This document shows, one piece after another, positions 8,672 through 19,479 of a DNA stretch of 64,000 nt. Under the pieces are notes generated by a model. The model was not told where the DNA came from, ran no database searches, and saw only the letters and a list, made by a program, of their open reading frames with translations. This DNA comes from Zymoseptoria tritici IPO323 (taxonomy: Eukaryota; Ascomycota; Dothideomycetes; Mycosphaerellales; Mycosphaerellaceae). Location: the NCBI RefSeq assembly GCF_000219625.1, contig NC_018210.1, forward strand, positions 992,001 through 1,056,000. Reading direction: 5' to 3'. A program made the position numbers and the translations under genes. Position 1 is the first letter of the stretch, and each line of letters begins with the position of its first letter.

Positions 8672-11413
8672 TCACCTCCTCCTCTGCGGCCTCGCATTCT
8701 TCTCCTTCTTCCTTTCCGCCAACTTCCTAATCTTCCTCACATCCTCCGCGCCCCTCAACTCACTCTTCCCCTTGCCCTCCGCAAATCTACCCACTCTCTT
8801 CTCCCTCGCCGCATCCACCTTCTTCTTCCGCACTTCATAATCATCGCGGTACTTGTCCGCCTCCTTAGGCGCCCGCTCCTGCTTATGCTTGTACCTCTTT
8901 CCACCACCGATAACACCACCACCTCCAACACCCTGGCTGAAATGCGATCCTGCCTTCTCCATCTCACCGACCCGAGGCATCCGCTCCACGCGATTGGCTT
9001 TCCGCCAGGCATCGAAGCGGCCAGACTTGAAGGACGCAGCGATTTTCTGCCCTGATTCTCCGCGAATCATCTTCGCTCCCTTGGATCCGTCTTCGTCGTT
9101 TGCGCGTGCAACGTACTTCTTACTCTTCTTGTCCCATCTCAAGCCCTTCGCCTTTGTTGCGTCCTGGAAGGACTTGCTCTCATCATTCGTCAAATCCATC
9201 GTTGCACCGCGGGCAGCTTCGAGAAAGTGTGGGTTGCCAGTCGTAGCATTGGTACCACCGGAGTGCACACCGTATCCGCGATCTTCAGCGAGGTTGAGTG
9301 TGGAGGGTGTGTAGGACATGAAGTGCTCGTTGTCCTGCCAATTGGCTTTTTTGCGTTTCTTGCCGCCCATGAGTGCTTCTTCGGAGGGTGTTGTGAAGGT
9401 CTTCTCGATCTCGGAGTCCGAGGCTTCGGCCATGTCGTCTGCATTGGGTTGGGTGAGGATAAGCTCCTCCTCGGAATCGGAGAAGGCGTCTTCTACGTCG
9501 GGATTGCGGGATGCATTTGCGGCTTCGTCGAGTTCGTCTGGGTCCGCTTGTTGACGTTTCGGCTGCACTTTCGCGCGGCGGTTCTTCATCATCTCTGCTG
9601 CTTCATTAAGCTTGCCTCTTTGCCCGAACTCAAAGACGGTCTCGTTAGGTCGGAAGCCGCTGACTCGTGCGAGCATGTCCAGTCTTTGCTGTTCTAGTGA
9701 AGCGTCCTGGCCATCGTCGAAAAGCACATTCGTCGCAGCGGAGTCTTCGGTGTGCAGGATTGACTTTGTACGCTTCACACTCTCCGCCGATGCAGAGTTT
9801 CGTGTTCGCAAGTACTGCTTCTCTCCCTTGCCAGCCACTTCACGCATCGCAGTAAGATCATCGTCCTCTTCCAACAACTTAAGCGCCTCCTCACAGTACC
9901 GCTCCATCTTGTCTCTTGGCATGGCTCCCACCACGATATTGTTAGAGAACATGCCCGGCTCCTTCTCGACCTTGCCCACAATCAGCTTGCGGCTGAGGAA
10001 TAGTTGTAGATCAAGCAGGTATGGCATGTCCTGCCCGGTCACCAAGCTGTAACTCCATCCTTCCTTTCCGGCACGAGCAGTTCTTCCAACACGATGGACG
10101 AATATCTTTGGCTGTGAGGGAAAGTCGTAGTTGATGACGTTGGCGAGAATGGGAATATCGAGACCACGAGCAGCCACGTCTGTCACAACCAAGATGTTCG
10201 TCATGCCAGTACGGAAGTCCAGAACTTGCATCTTTCGTGCTGTCTGATCTAGAGATCCGTAAACGTACGAAGTGGCGTATCCGTAAGCTTTGAGAAAATT
10301 GGCGAGGTAGTCGACATGATGCTTGGTCGCAGCGAAGATGACCGTGGAGTGCTCGGAAGGCATCTCACCTGCAGGTACACCGTCTGCACCGCGCTTTCGC
10401 TTCTTGTTGTCTCTTTGCTTGGGTTCCTTTGCCTTCTTGCTCGCCACTGTCTCTCCTGTCGGCATCTTGATGATGTCTTGGAGAATGTTCAGAAGCGCGC
10501 CCTCCTTTTCCGCACGCTTGACAGTGAAGAATGCGCTCTGGAGACCTGGCGCAATCTTGCTTTCCGCATCCAGACGCACAAGTTTCGGATCCTGGAGACC
10601 GGCTCGGGCAAATTCGACGAGCGACTTGGGCAAAGTGGCGGAGAATAGCAGAGTCTGTCTGTTCGAAGGAAGGGAATGCATGATCTCGAGCAACTGAGCG
10701 GCGAAACCCATCTCAAATAGTCTGTCAGCTTCATCAAACACCACATACTTCACGCTGGACAATTCCAAGCTCATCTCAACCTTGAGATGCTCGAATCGTC
10801 CAGGTGTAGCGATGATGATGTCTGGATTGCTGGCCATGCTGCTGAACTGCTCTTCCAGGCTGTCTCCTCCCACCAGCAACGTTGTCCGAAGATCTGTCCC
10901 TCGACTCATCTCCTTCACGACCTTCAATGTCTGCAATGCCAGTTCTCGTGACGGTGACAGCACAATCGCCCTTGCCCCGACTTTGGCACTATGCGACTTG
11001 AGCTTTTCAATCATGGGTATCACGAATGCCGCCGTCTTTCCCGAACCTGTTCTCGCCATGCCAACCACATCTTGTCCATCCAGAATGAGAGGAATCGTCT
11101 TTCGCTGAATCGGAGTCGGGACGGAGAAGCCTTTTCGTGTAATCGCTTTGAGCAAGTGAGTGTTGAGACCCATCGTCTGAAATGCGCCGGCCTTCTTCCC
11201 GCTTTTTCCGTCTCCCTTCTTGTTCGCAGCAGCCTGCGCCGCTGTAATGAACGCATCGTCCTCATCGTCACTGCCTGCAGCATCCACCGCTCCAACAATC
11301 TTCTTCACTTCATTCTCGGCATCCGAATCGCTGTCAAGCCCGCCATCGCCAAGGAGATTCTTCGAGATATCGAACTCGTTCTCCGACAGGGCTGGTGACA
11401 CTGCGCGACCCAT
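8672..11413 (-). CDS. dbp10: DEAD-box ATP-dependent RNA helicase Dbp10 (60S ribosome biogenesis)
   Basis: One uninterrupted frame of 913 aa from the ATG at 11413. An in-frame ATG at 11485 would add 24 residues, but fungal Dbp10 proteins begin close to the ALSENEFDI segment, so 11413 is preferred. Motifs in order: Q-motif ([16 protein letters not shown]), Walker A ([11 protein letters not shown]), [17 protein letters not shown], Walker B DEAD ([13 protein letters not shown]), motif III ([11 protein letters not shown]), [11 protein letters not shown] and [10 protein letters not shown]. The middle holds [20 protein letters not shown] of the Dbp10 C-terminal domain. Acidic stretches and a highly basic tail (the last ~120 residues) follow, as usual for nucleolar helicases. 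It remodels pre-60S particles in the nucleolus near the peptidyl-transferase centre. The gene is divergent from the histone H4 variant. Confidence 0.96.
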   Translation of the reverse strand: MGRAVSPALSENEFDISKNLLGDGGLDSDSDAENEVKKIVGAVDAAGSDDEDDAFITAAQAAANKKGDGKSGKKAGAFQTMGLNTHLLKAITRKGFSVPTPIQRKTIPLILDGQDVVGMARTGSGKTAAFVIPMIEKLKSHSAKVGARAIVLSPSRELALQTLKVVKEMSRGTDLRTTLLVGGDSLEEQFSSMASNPDIIIATPGRFEHLKVEMSLELSSVKYVVFDEADRLFEMGFAAQLLEIMHSLPSNRQTLLFSATLPKSLVEFARAGLQDPKLVRLDAESKIAPGLQSAFFTVKRAEKEGALLNILQDIIKMPTGETVASKKAKEPKQRDNKKRKRGADGVPAGEMPSEHSTVIFAATKHHVDYLANFLKAYGYATSYVYGSLDQTARKMQVLDFRTGMTNILVVTDVAARGLDIPILANVINYDFPSQPKIFVHRVGRTARAGKEGWSYSLVTGQDMPYLLDLQLFLSRKLIVGKVEKEPGMFSNNIVVGAMPRDKMERYCEEALKLLEEDDDLTAMREVAGKGEKQYLRTRNSASAESVKRTKSILHTEDSAATNVLFDDGQDASLEQQRLDMLARVSGFRPNETVFEFGQRGKLNEAAEMMKNRRAKVQPKRQQADPDELDEAANASRNPDVEDAFSDSEEELILTQPNADDMAEASDSEIEKTFTTPSEEALMGGKKRKKANWQDNEHFMSYTPSTLNLAEDRGYGVHSGGTNATTGNPHFLEAARGATMDLTNDESKSFQDATKAKGLRWDKKSKKYVARANDEDGSKGAKMIRGESGQKIAASFKSGRFDAWRKANRVERMPRVGEMEKAGSHFSQGVGGGGVIGGGKRYKHKQERAPKEADKYRDDYEVRKKKVDAAREKRVGRFAEGKGKSELRGAEDVRKIRKLAERKKEKNARPQRRR

Positions 11414-11790
11414 CTTCGACTTCTGCGACAGAAATGTACGAAGCAGTTCAAGACGTCGACCTGCAGCTTCAAAATTCTCGAACATTATCGACGGCGCTAG
11501 CCTTTAACTCCGCACATCGGCGGCCCGTTCCATGGATAGCCGCCGCGTGCCATCAAATATTGATGTCCTGTTGTACAACCTCACTTCACTTCTTCAATCA
11601 CTTCCAGATCATTGGCGGGTATCACTTGTTTCAGTATCGATTCGCGACGGGAGTGAACAGAGAGCTGCAAGGAAGCTCGCCTAGCTTCTACCGCGCCACT
11701 ACGCCGCCGCTATCGACTTGACCACAACATCACAACATTACTGCCCCAACTCAACATATTCTCCAAGCAGTCATAGCAGGACAACGAGAG
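11414..11790. promoter_or_regulatory. Bidirectional promoter between dbp10 and the H4 variant
   Basis: Only 377 bp separate the two divergent start codons, so the core promoters must share this stretch. I see no TATA box and no repeated histone-type element. The region immediately before 11791 is A/C-rich. Confidence 0.5.
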
Positions 11791-12386
11791 ATGGCGAGAT
11801 ATCGCAACAGTAACGCCATCATCCGTTCAGATGTGCCGCACGCTTCGTCGAGCTCTGCGCCGCGTCCGACCGCTTCCTCGACTGGCGGCAAAGGAAAGAC
11901 CTCGTTCCACGGCGGAGTTGGATCCAAGGGACTCGGCGTCACTCCACACAAGCGGCACCGGTACGTCGAATGAAGGATGGCCTTTCGACACCTATCGCTA
12001 ACTCATAATAGCAAGATCTTACGCGACAATATTCAAGGCGTCACAAAAGGCGACATCCGTCGAATGGCCCGCCGTGGTGGAATCAAGCGTATTGCAGGCG
12101 GGATCTACGAGGAGACTCGTCTCGTCTTGAGAAAGCGTCTGGAAGTTGTGAGTTGGGCCAAGTTACGCTGCTGCTCGACATTTCACTAAACTCTTATTTG
12201 CAGCTTCTCAAGGATATCGCCGCGGTCGTCGAGCTCTCAGGACGGAAGACGGTCTGCGTCACAGATGTGGTGTTCGTACTCAACCGCGTAGGAAACCCGA
12301 TCTACGTAAGTTTGATGCTCCGCACATCTTCTTTAGTATCGTGCTGACAACACTATGTCTAGGGATTCGGAGATGGCGAGCGCTGA
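11791..12386 (+). CDS. Divergent histone H4 variant with an extended N-terminal tail
   Basis: Four exons: 11791-11960, 12012-12147, 12204-12305 and 12363-12386, all GT-AG with consistent phases. The product is 143 aa, against 102-103 for canonical H4. The histone fold is unmistakable: [60 protein letters not shown] and the C-terminal YGFGDGER. Core differences are numerous: TKPAIRRLARR becomes [11 protein letters not shown], the alpha-2/loop-2 segment reads [20 protein letters not shown], and the end carries DGER instead of G. The tail is ~37 residues longer than usual, with Ser/Pro runs and a GGKGK motif, and the acetylated GLGKGGAKRHR becomes [12 protein letters not shown]4 variants of this style (H4v) are known in Pezizomycotina; their deposition is not established. 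Three introns also differ from many replication-dependent histone genes. Confidence 0.93.
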
Positions 12387-13114
12387 AGTATTTACGACTT
12401 CTTGCTTGTTCTAAGCAGTTTGAGCATTGCCAGTTGTTTGAACTCGGCTTTGGGCTTCTTTACACCATCAAGGAGGAGGAGGAGATTGCGGTCTTTCAAG
12501 ATACCCACTCGCGCACACATGGCCCATTGAAATTGGGAAGGAGTTTTTGCTTTTTGGATTACTGGCCGAGGATGCCCCGGACGTCACGCAGAATGAGGAG
12601 GATCAGCGAACGGATTGCTTACGTATGGAGCATTTACCATGATGTTCACACATCAGCTGTCTTCCACTCCAGTATGTGTCCGCAACTCGAGTCGACTGAC
12701 GCCGCGCACCAGATTATGGGCGTTTGCATGATTCCAAGCCCACGATGCTGATACGTCAACTTTCTTCGATGTACCGACTCAGCTGATCCGTCACACAGGC
12801 TTCACTTCTACTGGAATCGACGGGCGACAAACATCAATCCACTACTCCCTGAACCCGCATGCCCGTGACGCACAATTCACGGGAACACTGTTTGATTATG
12901 CACGTATCCGCTTTGCCCCTCCCCGTCACTCGAAGTCTCGCTCTGCAAACGGATGGTATTCACGTGCGAGACTCTGCGCCGGATTTTCACATGCAAGGCC
13001 GAGCTTTTCTCACAATGACTTACTACGCATTCACTCGGACGACCCGAACTCATACAAATCTTCAGATGCGACCTCGACCACCAAGATTTTCATACATCAC
13101 GGCGCATTGGAAAT
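12387..13114. other. Intergenic region, no gene seen
   Basis: This ~730-bp gap between the H4 variant and the DUF6604 gene has short open frames on the + strand (12341-12751 and 12859-13140) without coding character. It should contain the 3' UTR of the H4 variant and the promoter of the next gene. Confidence 0.45.
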
Positions 13115-15760
13115 ATGCCAGAAGAGCTTCCGCTCACTGAGCGCTACCTGCGCTACAAGCGTGGGACCGAGAAGATCACCTCCTGGCTCACCGCAACAGC
13201 CATCAAATGCGCTGACATCTCGCAACTGGTATCGGCATTGAAGACCAAGAGTGCGCGAATATCTGCAGCTCAAGGAGGGACCGTTGAGGTGCTCCCATCA
13301 GAGCTGATTGGTCTGACGCTCGGTATTGTCCAAAGCGTGCCGCCGACCACGGTTCCTCCGAACATTCTCACCGCCTTGACGAAGACCATTGAAGGACGTC
13401 AAGCTGTGGCGGATATCTACAAGAAGAGAACAACGGATCAGAGCGGGGAGGCCGCTAAGAAAGACTCGGGACACCAGCACTTCATCGGCATTTTGATCGA
13501 GGTTCAACGCCACCTGACAAATGCTGCGCAGACTTTTCAAGAACATCTGCAACCACCATTCTCCTCGATACCCAACGACAATGATACAGGCCATGGGCAC
13601 GAGATGTCTCCGGCCCCAGATATCCAGATTCATGACAAGCGAACACATGGAGACAGTACCTCAGAGACCTCATCTCCTTCGAAGACCACGAGCCTATCGA
13701 AGGCTGTCTTTGTCCTCAAGAAGCAAGACCACGAAGACGTTTTGGCCTGCTTATGCTTTCTTGGGGAACTCAGAGATGTCCGCGTCAACGTGAACAATAC
13801 TTGGAGGCGATACATGACCGGCGAGATTACCTTCATGCTTGCTTCCATGGCGACGCACGCGGCTCTGTGTCTTCTTAATTGCGCGGAGGAAGAATTCACC
13901 GCGATGAACCCTGATTTGAACACATGGCATCGCGTATGCAAACTTCTTCAAGTTGAAGCACACACGGATGACCACGACCCGCTGGCGTATCTGGTCAACT
14001 ATCGCAAGCACGGACCATTGGAAGAATTTCAGGACTTGGACATTTCAGGATTACTGGCGTACACTGGCACTGAGGCAATCGGATTGTTCTGCGCACAATT
14101 CAACTGGTACTGGAAAAACGTGGACAATCTTCGCAAGGGCGTGCAGCGTACTGGACACTGCAAGCAGAAACATGTTCTCAGGCGGACACTTGCGCAGCAC
14201 CCTTTCGTCAAAGTACTGGTCGGCAATGTCTTCACAGGCTACACGGCTGAGAACACGTCTGGTCTCCGGAAGGAGTTCTTCTGGGGCTTACATCAGTACT
14301 GCAAATCTGGCCTACTTCCGACATGGCTTGTTGTAGCCTGCCAAATGTACATCGATGTGGCAGACATTCTTGGGCCACGCCTGTTCGACGGGTCCGCCGT
14401 ATTCGACCAGGCACTTCGCGGGATCGAGGCTCAGAAGGTTGTCATGGCGGTGCATCAACAGCAGTATCCCGGAGGATTCCCGGATTTGGAAGCAAAAGCA
14501 ATGAAGTTCTTTGACTCAGGCAAGGTTGTGGCTACGAACGTACGCAAGAGTTTGAAGCTGGATACCACGATCGCGCGAAGTGGCGATGTTTTCTCTCCAC
14601 ACTACCAAGAGCAAAAGGCCACGATAGTGAGCATGAGGAACCACGCACTCATGAGTAACCATGCCCATCTCATACCGATTGAAGTTGGGTGCTGTGCTCT
14701 GGTCGCCAAACTTGGCACGTTCTGCAGGGCCCTCAACTTCCCTCAATGCGAGTTGCACATTCAAACACTCGCTTTTGTCTACCAAGCCGGTAAATGCTTG
14801 GGGCTGCTTCCTGCATGGCCTGACATGGACTTCGTGATCGCCACACAGTCCGATTCGACGCCGCTGACTACTTCGTCCGCCGACAGGCCGGAGGCGCTCT
14901 TCGAGGCATACAAGTCTGCGCTCGGTCTCCCTGGAAGGCGTACCGTGGAACGATGTCTGGGACGACCCGAGAAACTACGCATGCCTAATTTGGATCCGAT
15001 CATGCCCAAAGTCAAATTCTTGATGCTCGTGGCAGACATTGAACGTGCAAAAAGCAGTCCACTGCCTAACAACAAAAGGCTGCAGATATTCCTTCATGAG
15101 CTGGCATCTGAGAAGCAGGCCCAGAGTAGCTCAGACTCTGGAAAGCCCGGCGGAGCGTCGGCAGAAAAGCGAACGTTCAACGCCGAGGAGCTCTTGTCAA
15201 CCTTCACAGAGCAGTTCCAATCCGAGGAGCCGATGCTAAACTTCGATTACCTCCGACTGTGGACCGAATGTGGCAAATTGTGTAACACAATCGCGGAAGA
15301 CGTGATTGATCCGGTCATACCGATGGAAGAAACTCGAGTTGGCAGCGCACTGCTGGTCGGTTATGACTTGCTGGGCGGCTTCGGACGATTGAGGAAGAAT
15401 CCAGAGTTAGTGCCTCGGAGTCGCCTTGCTCAGGCGTGTAAAATCATGGAGCCTTACATCACCGCGAAGGGAGGTCACTTCCGTCGGGCAGCGGAAGCTC
15501 AATCAAGTGGCTACCTTGCAGAGAAAGACAAGCCCATGCCAAATAAGGTTGAACTACTGTCAGAGGAGCAAAAGGTCATTGTGTCGCGTTTGACAAAGGC
15601 AGGATCAAGTGTTTCGACATCCGGTGGTATGGCTGTCGTACATCATCCGATGTTGGCGAAAGGGGATCTTATGAAAAGGTCTGAGACGCGGCCCAAGCAG
15701 ATCATAATGCCGCAGTACATGTTTGATGGGGACACGCAGCTGCCGAGGTGGATTGGGTGA
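13115..15760 (+). CDS. DUF6604-domain fungal protein, 881 aa
   Basis: A single exon. The N-terminus (ERYLRYKRGTEKITSWLTAT) is the start of DUF6604, a fungal domain that opens with a Tyr-x-x-Tyr-Lys...Trp-Leu pattern followed by helices and a conserved ELIGLTLGIV-like segment. A Ser/Thr-rich linker (residues ~150-200) separates it from a long, mainly helical body of ~680 residues with no catalytic motif that I can identify. Several Trp/Tyr-rich spots occur (FCAQFNWYWKNVDNLRKG, HQYCKSGLLPTWLVVACQMY). No membrane segment or signal peptide is present, so a soluble intracellular protein is expected. DUF6604 proteins are often several-copy and strain-variable in Pezizomycotina; the function is unknown. 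The start at 13115 is the first ATG and gives the domain at the expected N-terminal position. Confidence 0.85.
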   Translation: MPEELPLTERYLRYKRGTEKITSWLTATAIKCADISQLVSALKTKSARISAAQGGTVEVLPSELIGLTLGIVQSVPPTTVPPNILTALTKTIEGRQAVADIYKKRTTDQSGEAAKKDSGHQHFIGILIEVQRHLTNAAQTFQEHLQPPFSSIPNDNDTGHGHEMSPAPDIQIHDKRTHGDSTSETSSPSKTTSLSKAVFVLKKQDHEDVLACLCFLGELRDVRVNVNNTWRRYMTGEITFMLASMATHAALCLLNCAEEEFTAMNPDLNTWHRVCKLLQVEAHTDDHDPLAYLVNYRKHGPLEEFQDLDISGLLAYTGTEAIGLFCAQFNWYWKNVDNLRKGVQRTGHCKQKHVLRRTLAQHPFVKVLVGNVFTGYTAENTSGLRKEFFWGLHQYCKSGLLPTWLVVACQMYIDVADILGPRLFDGSAVFDQALRGIEAQKVVMAVHQQQYPGGFPDLEAKAMKFFDSGKVVATNVRKSLKLDTTIARSGDVFSPHYQEQKATIVSMRNHALMSNHAHLIPIEVGCCALVAKLGTFCRALNFPQCELHIQTLAFVYQAGKCLGLLPAWPDMDFVIATQSDSTPLTTSSADRPEALFEAYKSALGLPGRRTVERCLGRPEKLRMPNLDPIMPKVKFLMLVADIERAKSSPLPNNKRLQIFLHELASEKQAQSSSDSGKPGGASAEKRTFNAEELLSTFTEQFQSEEPMLNFDYLRLWTECGKLCNTIAEDVIDPVIPMEETRVGSALLVGYDLLGGFGRLRKNPELVPRSRLAQACKIMEPYITAKGGHFRRAAEAQSSGYLAEKDKPMPNKVELLSEEQKVIVSRLTKAGSSVSTSGGMAVVHHPMLAKGDLMKRSETRPKQIIMPQYMFDGDTQLPRWIG

Positions 15761-16012
15761 ATTGCGGGTGTCGAATGAGAAGGATTAATTCGCATGGAAC
15801 GGGTAAGATCGAAAGCGGGTTTCTGGTCCTGGACACAGGATAGCGAGGAGTCGGCGAAAACCTCACAATCGGTAGGCAATCTTGTCAGCGAATGGGGAAG
15901 TCATAGCATATTTTTCAGCTGTCAAAAAGCATCAGACTCAGCCTGCTCCATGCAGGCGGTTTGCATTATTCTCGCCTTTCACCGGCCCCTGTCTTCATCC
16001 GCCATCGTCTTC

Positions 16013-16393
16013 TCAGCAACCTCCCGCCCCCTTCTCCGCCTTCCGATCCCACTCCCTCAACAAACACCCGACCAATCCCAATGCCATGGCCAACCAAGTC
16101 ATAAACATGCCCATGACCATCCACCTCAACGACACAATCATCTCGGCCATTTCACCTCGATCCAGTTCACCGACATCCTGGCCGGCGTAGTATCCCACGA
16201 CATCTCTGTAGGTTGTACGAAGAAAACCGGGGAGTGTTGAGGGATGCCCCAGGGCGTGTTTGAGAGCTGAGGTGAAGTTCGCAGTGTTCCGTTGTTCGTG
16301 GAGGGCTGTTGGCATTGTTGAGGGACTTGCAAACATGTGTTGGCTTGTCGTAAATGCTTTGATATCTGTCGTTCCTTCTTGATAATTTGTCAT
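16013..16393 (-). CDS. Hypothetical 126-aa protein with one C-terminal membrane segment
   Basis: A single frame from the ATG at 16393. Residues ~1-85 are polar; a hydrophobic stretch (WMVMGMFMTWLAMALGLVGC) near residues 90-112 could be a membrane anchor, followed by a short charged end (REWDRKAEKGAGGC). There is no signal peptide, so it would be a tail-anchored type. I do not recognise the family. Support is limited to length, base use and the coherent hydrophobic helix. It lies between the ends of the DUF6604 and 5'-nucleotidase genes. Confidence 0.4.
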   Translation of the reverse strand: MTNYQEGTTDIKAFTTSQHMFASPSTMPTALHEQRNTANFTSALKHALGHPSTLPGFLRTTYRDVVGYYAGQDVGELDRGEMAEMIVSLRWMVMGMFMTWLAMALGLVGCLLREWDRKAEKGAGGC

Positions 16394-16635
16394 GATGTTG
16401 TGATCAGTGCCGGAGCAAACCTAGAAGCGAAGTGAAGTGTATTTCTTCAGTTTCGGATATCTTGTGCCGGACGTTCGAAGGGTTGATCAGCACAAGTGGA
16501 TCCTGCGATGTATGCGAGCGGGTCCCTGTGGAGTATCGAACTTTGTGCCGCGCTTTTGAAATGCTGTGTCGGGTGATGCCTCCGAATCCAGTGAAATGCC
16601 GGGTGTTCGTCTAATGTCTACCATGTGTACTTTGT

Positions 16636-18488
16636 CTACAGAAGCGCCATTACAGCGCTGCCTACAATTGCTGCGAAAAGAGCACTGTCTAAAACAGTTC
16701 CACCGATCCTCGTCGCCGCACCCTGCTGCTCTTCTGGCGCAGATCCTGTGGTGTTACCACCCGCTCCACCAGTCGTGCCATTCGACGCACCCGTCGTTGT
16801 ATTCGCCTGTCCGTTAACGACTGCGATTCTGCCATCCAACTCAATATTCACGGGTGACTGCTGTTGAATGTATGCCGTCAATACTTCATCCTGCGTAGCA
16901 AGCGACACCGCATCCGGAAATTGCATGTCGAAGAAGTTGTCGCCTCCGCCAGCAATGAAATCCAAAGTCACGACGTTGTAGTCTTCCTCTCTATTCAATG
17001 GCTCGTCACCAATGGTGACGGAGACGAGTCTGCTGCCGTTGTTGTTTTCCGGGTTGTACTCCACCTTGATGCCTTGGCTGACTTGAAAGAAGGAGGTGAC
17101 CTCATCGCCGTTTACTTGGTTCACACCTGTCACGATGCCTTCAAGAACGGACCAGAGGTCGTCGCCGGAGATGGTAATCTCCACAACAGCGTTGCCGAAT
17201 GGGAAAGAGGTGAGGACCTCCCCACGAGTGATCGCGCCTTCGTCAATGGTTGCTCGGATTCCACCGGCGTTGATGATGGCAAAGTCTGCCTCGTCGCTAG
17301 TGTTGCGGCGGTAGGCGAGCATAGCGTCGGCCATAAAGTCGCCGAGAAGGCATTCTTGCTCTTGGCAGGTCTCCTGATCCAGGATCACATTCGACTGACC
17401 GATCTCTTCTGCCGCAAACGCCTCGAATGGTACACGCCACTCGTCGATCTGGGCCTGGAGGGTCGAGTTTTGCTCGGTCTCGTTGGTGAGGTGGATTGGT
17501 GCTCCGTGATACTCCAGGATCTTGCCCTCATTGTCGTAAGTGACATCGATGTAGCCGAGATACTCGCCCCAGCGGTACGCTGTGACTACAAAGACTTCCT
17601 CATCATCCTGGTTGCGAATGATGGTAGGATACTTGCCTTCAGCATCCTCCATATCACCTAGCAAAGTGTGGCTGTGACCACCCATGATAAGATGCAGACC
17701 AGTAGTCTCCGCAGCCAAGATCTGATCTTGATCGTACCCAATGTGAGTCAGCGCGGCGATCCTGGTGATATTGTGAATATCACGGAGCTCGTTGATCGCG
17801 CCCTGCACGGCTTCCACAACGTCAGTGAAGATCGTTCCATTGCCAGGATTGGCGATGTTGGGCACATCCTCCGTTGTCACGCCAATAACCGCAAGGTCGA
17901 ATTCCGGGTATATGTGATATGGCACAATTGTGGCGTTCAAAATCGGATCATCGGACTTGATATTCGCCGAGATGATCGGGAAAGTGAGGTTTTCCAGGAA
18001 TGCTCCAAGCATGTCGTCGCCACCGTCAAACTCGTGGTTCCCCAAGGTCATGCCATCGAATCCGAGCTGGTTCAAGGTTTCGGCGATTTTCTCGCCGCCA
18101 TAATAGCTGTAGAACAAGGTGCCTTGGAATTCATCTCCGGCGTTGAGGAACAGACTGCTGTTGAGCACAGGTCGCTTCTCGTCTACGACGGTCGCTACTC
18201 GAGAGTAGCCTCCGAAGCATCCTCGGGTAGGATCGGTGCAGTCGGTTCCAGAAGAGCGGAACTCGTCTAGATGGGCGTGGACGTCGTTGATGTGGAAGAA
18301 GGCTGTGAATGTCAGTCGAGTCACGGATCGGGATCTCATTGTGAATCTCGCGCACATTGATTCCAATTGCCGTTCCCATCGATATATCTCTTGTTCAGCC
18401 GTCTCTCGCTGTACAAGACGTCTTCAGCAGAAACAGCTGTAGCGGCAAGAATAGCACATGCAGCGCCCGTTGCCCAAGAGAAACCCAT
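16636..18488 (-). CDS. GPI-anchored 5'-nucleotidase / metallophosphoesterase (UshA family)
   Basis: Two exons, 18488-18356 and 18302-16636, with a GTGCGC...CACAG intron and a CTGAC branch site. The product is 599 aa. Exon 1 gives a signal peptide (MGFSWATGAACAILAATAVS) and a basic KR site. Exon 2 starts with the metal-binding motif FFHINDVHAH. Further catalytic landmarks are NAGDEFQGTLF, LGNHEFDGG, ALTHIGYDQD and MGGHSHTLLG, which bind two divalent metals. The C-terminal nucleotidase domain follows (INAGGIRATIDEGAITRGEV; PFGNAVVEI). A Thr/Gly-rich stretch and a terminal hydrophobic segment (LDSALFAAIVGSAVMALL) make a GPI-attachment signal. It should hydrolyse extracellular nucleotides at the cell surface for phosphate or purine salvage. 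Confidence 0.92.
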
Positions 18489-19479
18489 CGCGACGGTGAG
18501 TGATCAAAGCGGATGAATTGAGCAAGAAACGCAAGAAAGTGTTCCGAGTACTTATCCTAGGCTCTCCCGCGGCGTGTCTCTACATCGGTCGAAAACAAGC
18601 TCTCCGGCGGGTCTCTTGGCGGAGAGATGTGAACCAACGGCGATCTCGCATCTCGACCACGGTGCTGCGAACAAGAGCTTGGCGATGGACGGTCATGCTA
18701 GGTTCCGTGCATTCTCCGCGTGGAGGGAACGTTGTCTATCGGGCTGGTACGAAAGAGGCAGGTGAGGTAGTAAGGGTAAGACGAAGCAAGAAAAGAGTGG
18801 CGGCGAAGACCGATGGGGGTTTTGACAAAGCGTCCACTAGTTCTAAGTCTGGTAGCCTCAGGCATCAGCAGTCTGTCTGCCAAAAGTACAATGTCGACTT
18901 CACGTCCTTGAACACCATTGTCGGCCTCGAGCTGGACCAATGCCAGACCACCGGAATGCGTACGACACTCCGGATCCCGAAGTTCCCGACCCAGCTGATC
19001 CCGGCGATGGCCACCAACGTTCTTGATCAGCAGTCGGGTCGTGTCGTGCGGCAAGGCTGAGCAGCTGAGGTCGATAATCGATATCAGGCGTCCCGCGCAT
19101 TGACATCGTGGAGAGAGTCGCATGGCTTGGCTGATCTCGGATTACTCTTTCAAGTTACCGATCGGCCCGGTATACACCACTCGCATCGCTGCTCGTCTTT
19201 CGGGCCCGCGATATTAATCTTGTCTCAAGCCTTCCGTCCAATAGTGACTTCATGCCTTCGATTCCCGCCCTGATCGTCCAATGTTCTGTCCAAGAACAGC
19301 AAGACGGTGGACAGGACCATATTAAGGGACGAGGACGTGCGCTGTAAGCTTCAGATGTATAAGTATGAGGTCCTCCCATGCCATGCCCTGTTTGATTCTC
19401 AACTTCGAACAACCACACTTTCCCGCATTCGCAGAGATCCTCAACCGCAAGCCTCAGTCCCACGATCAATCATTCCAAG
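18489..19479. other. Intergenic region, divergent promoters
   Basis: About 990 bp between the divergent 5'-nucleotidase and the small secreted-protein gene. Open frames occur on both strands (18500-19060 plus, 18698-19123 minus), but neither has a domain, and each could be the shadow of the other. TATAAG at ~19357 lies ~123 bp before the start at 19480 and may be its TATA element. Confidence 0.45.

Noticed and set aside
18500..19123. Opposed frames of 186 (plus) and 141 (minus) codons
   Set aside because: Both overlap and neither shows conserved motifs; the region is between two divergent starts and is best read as promoter.
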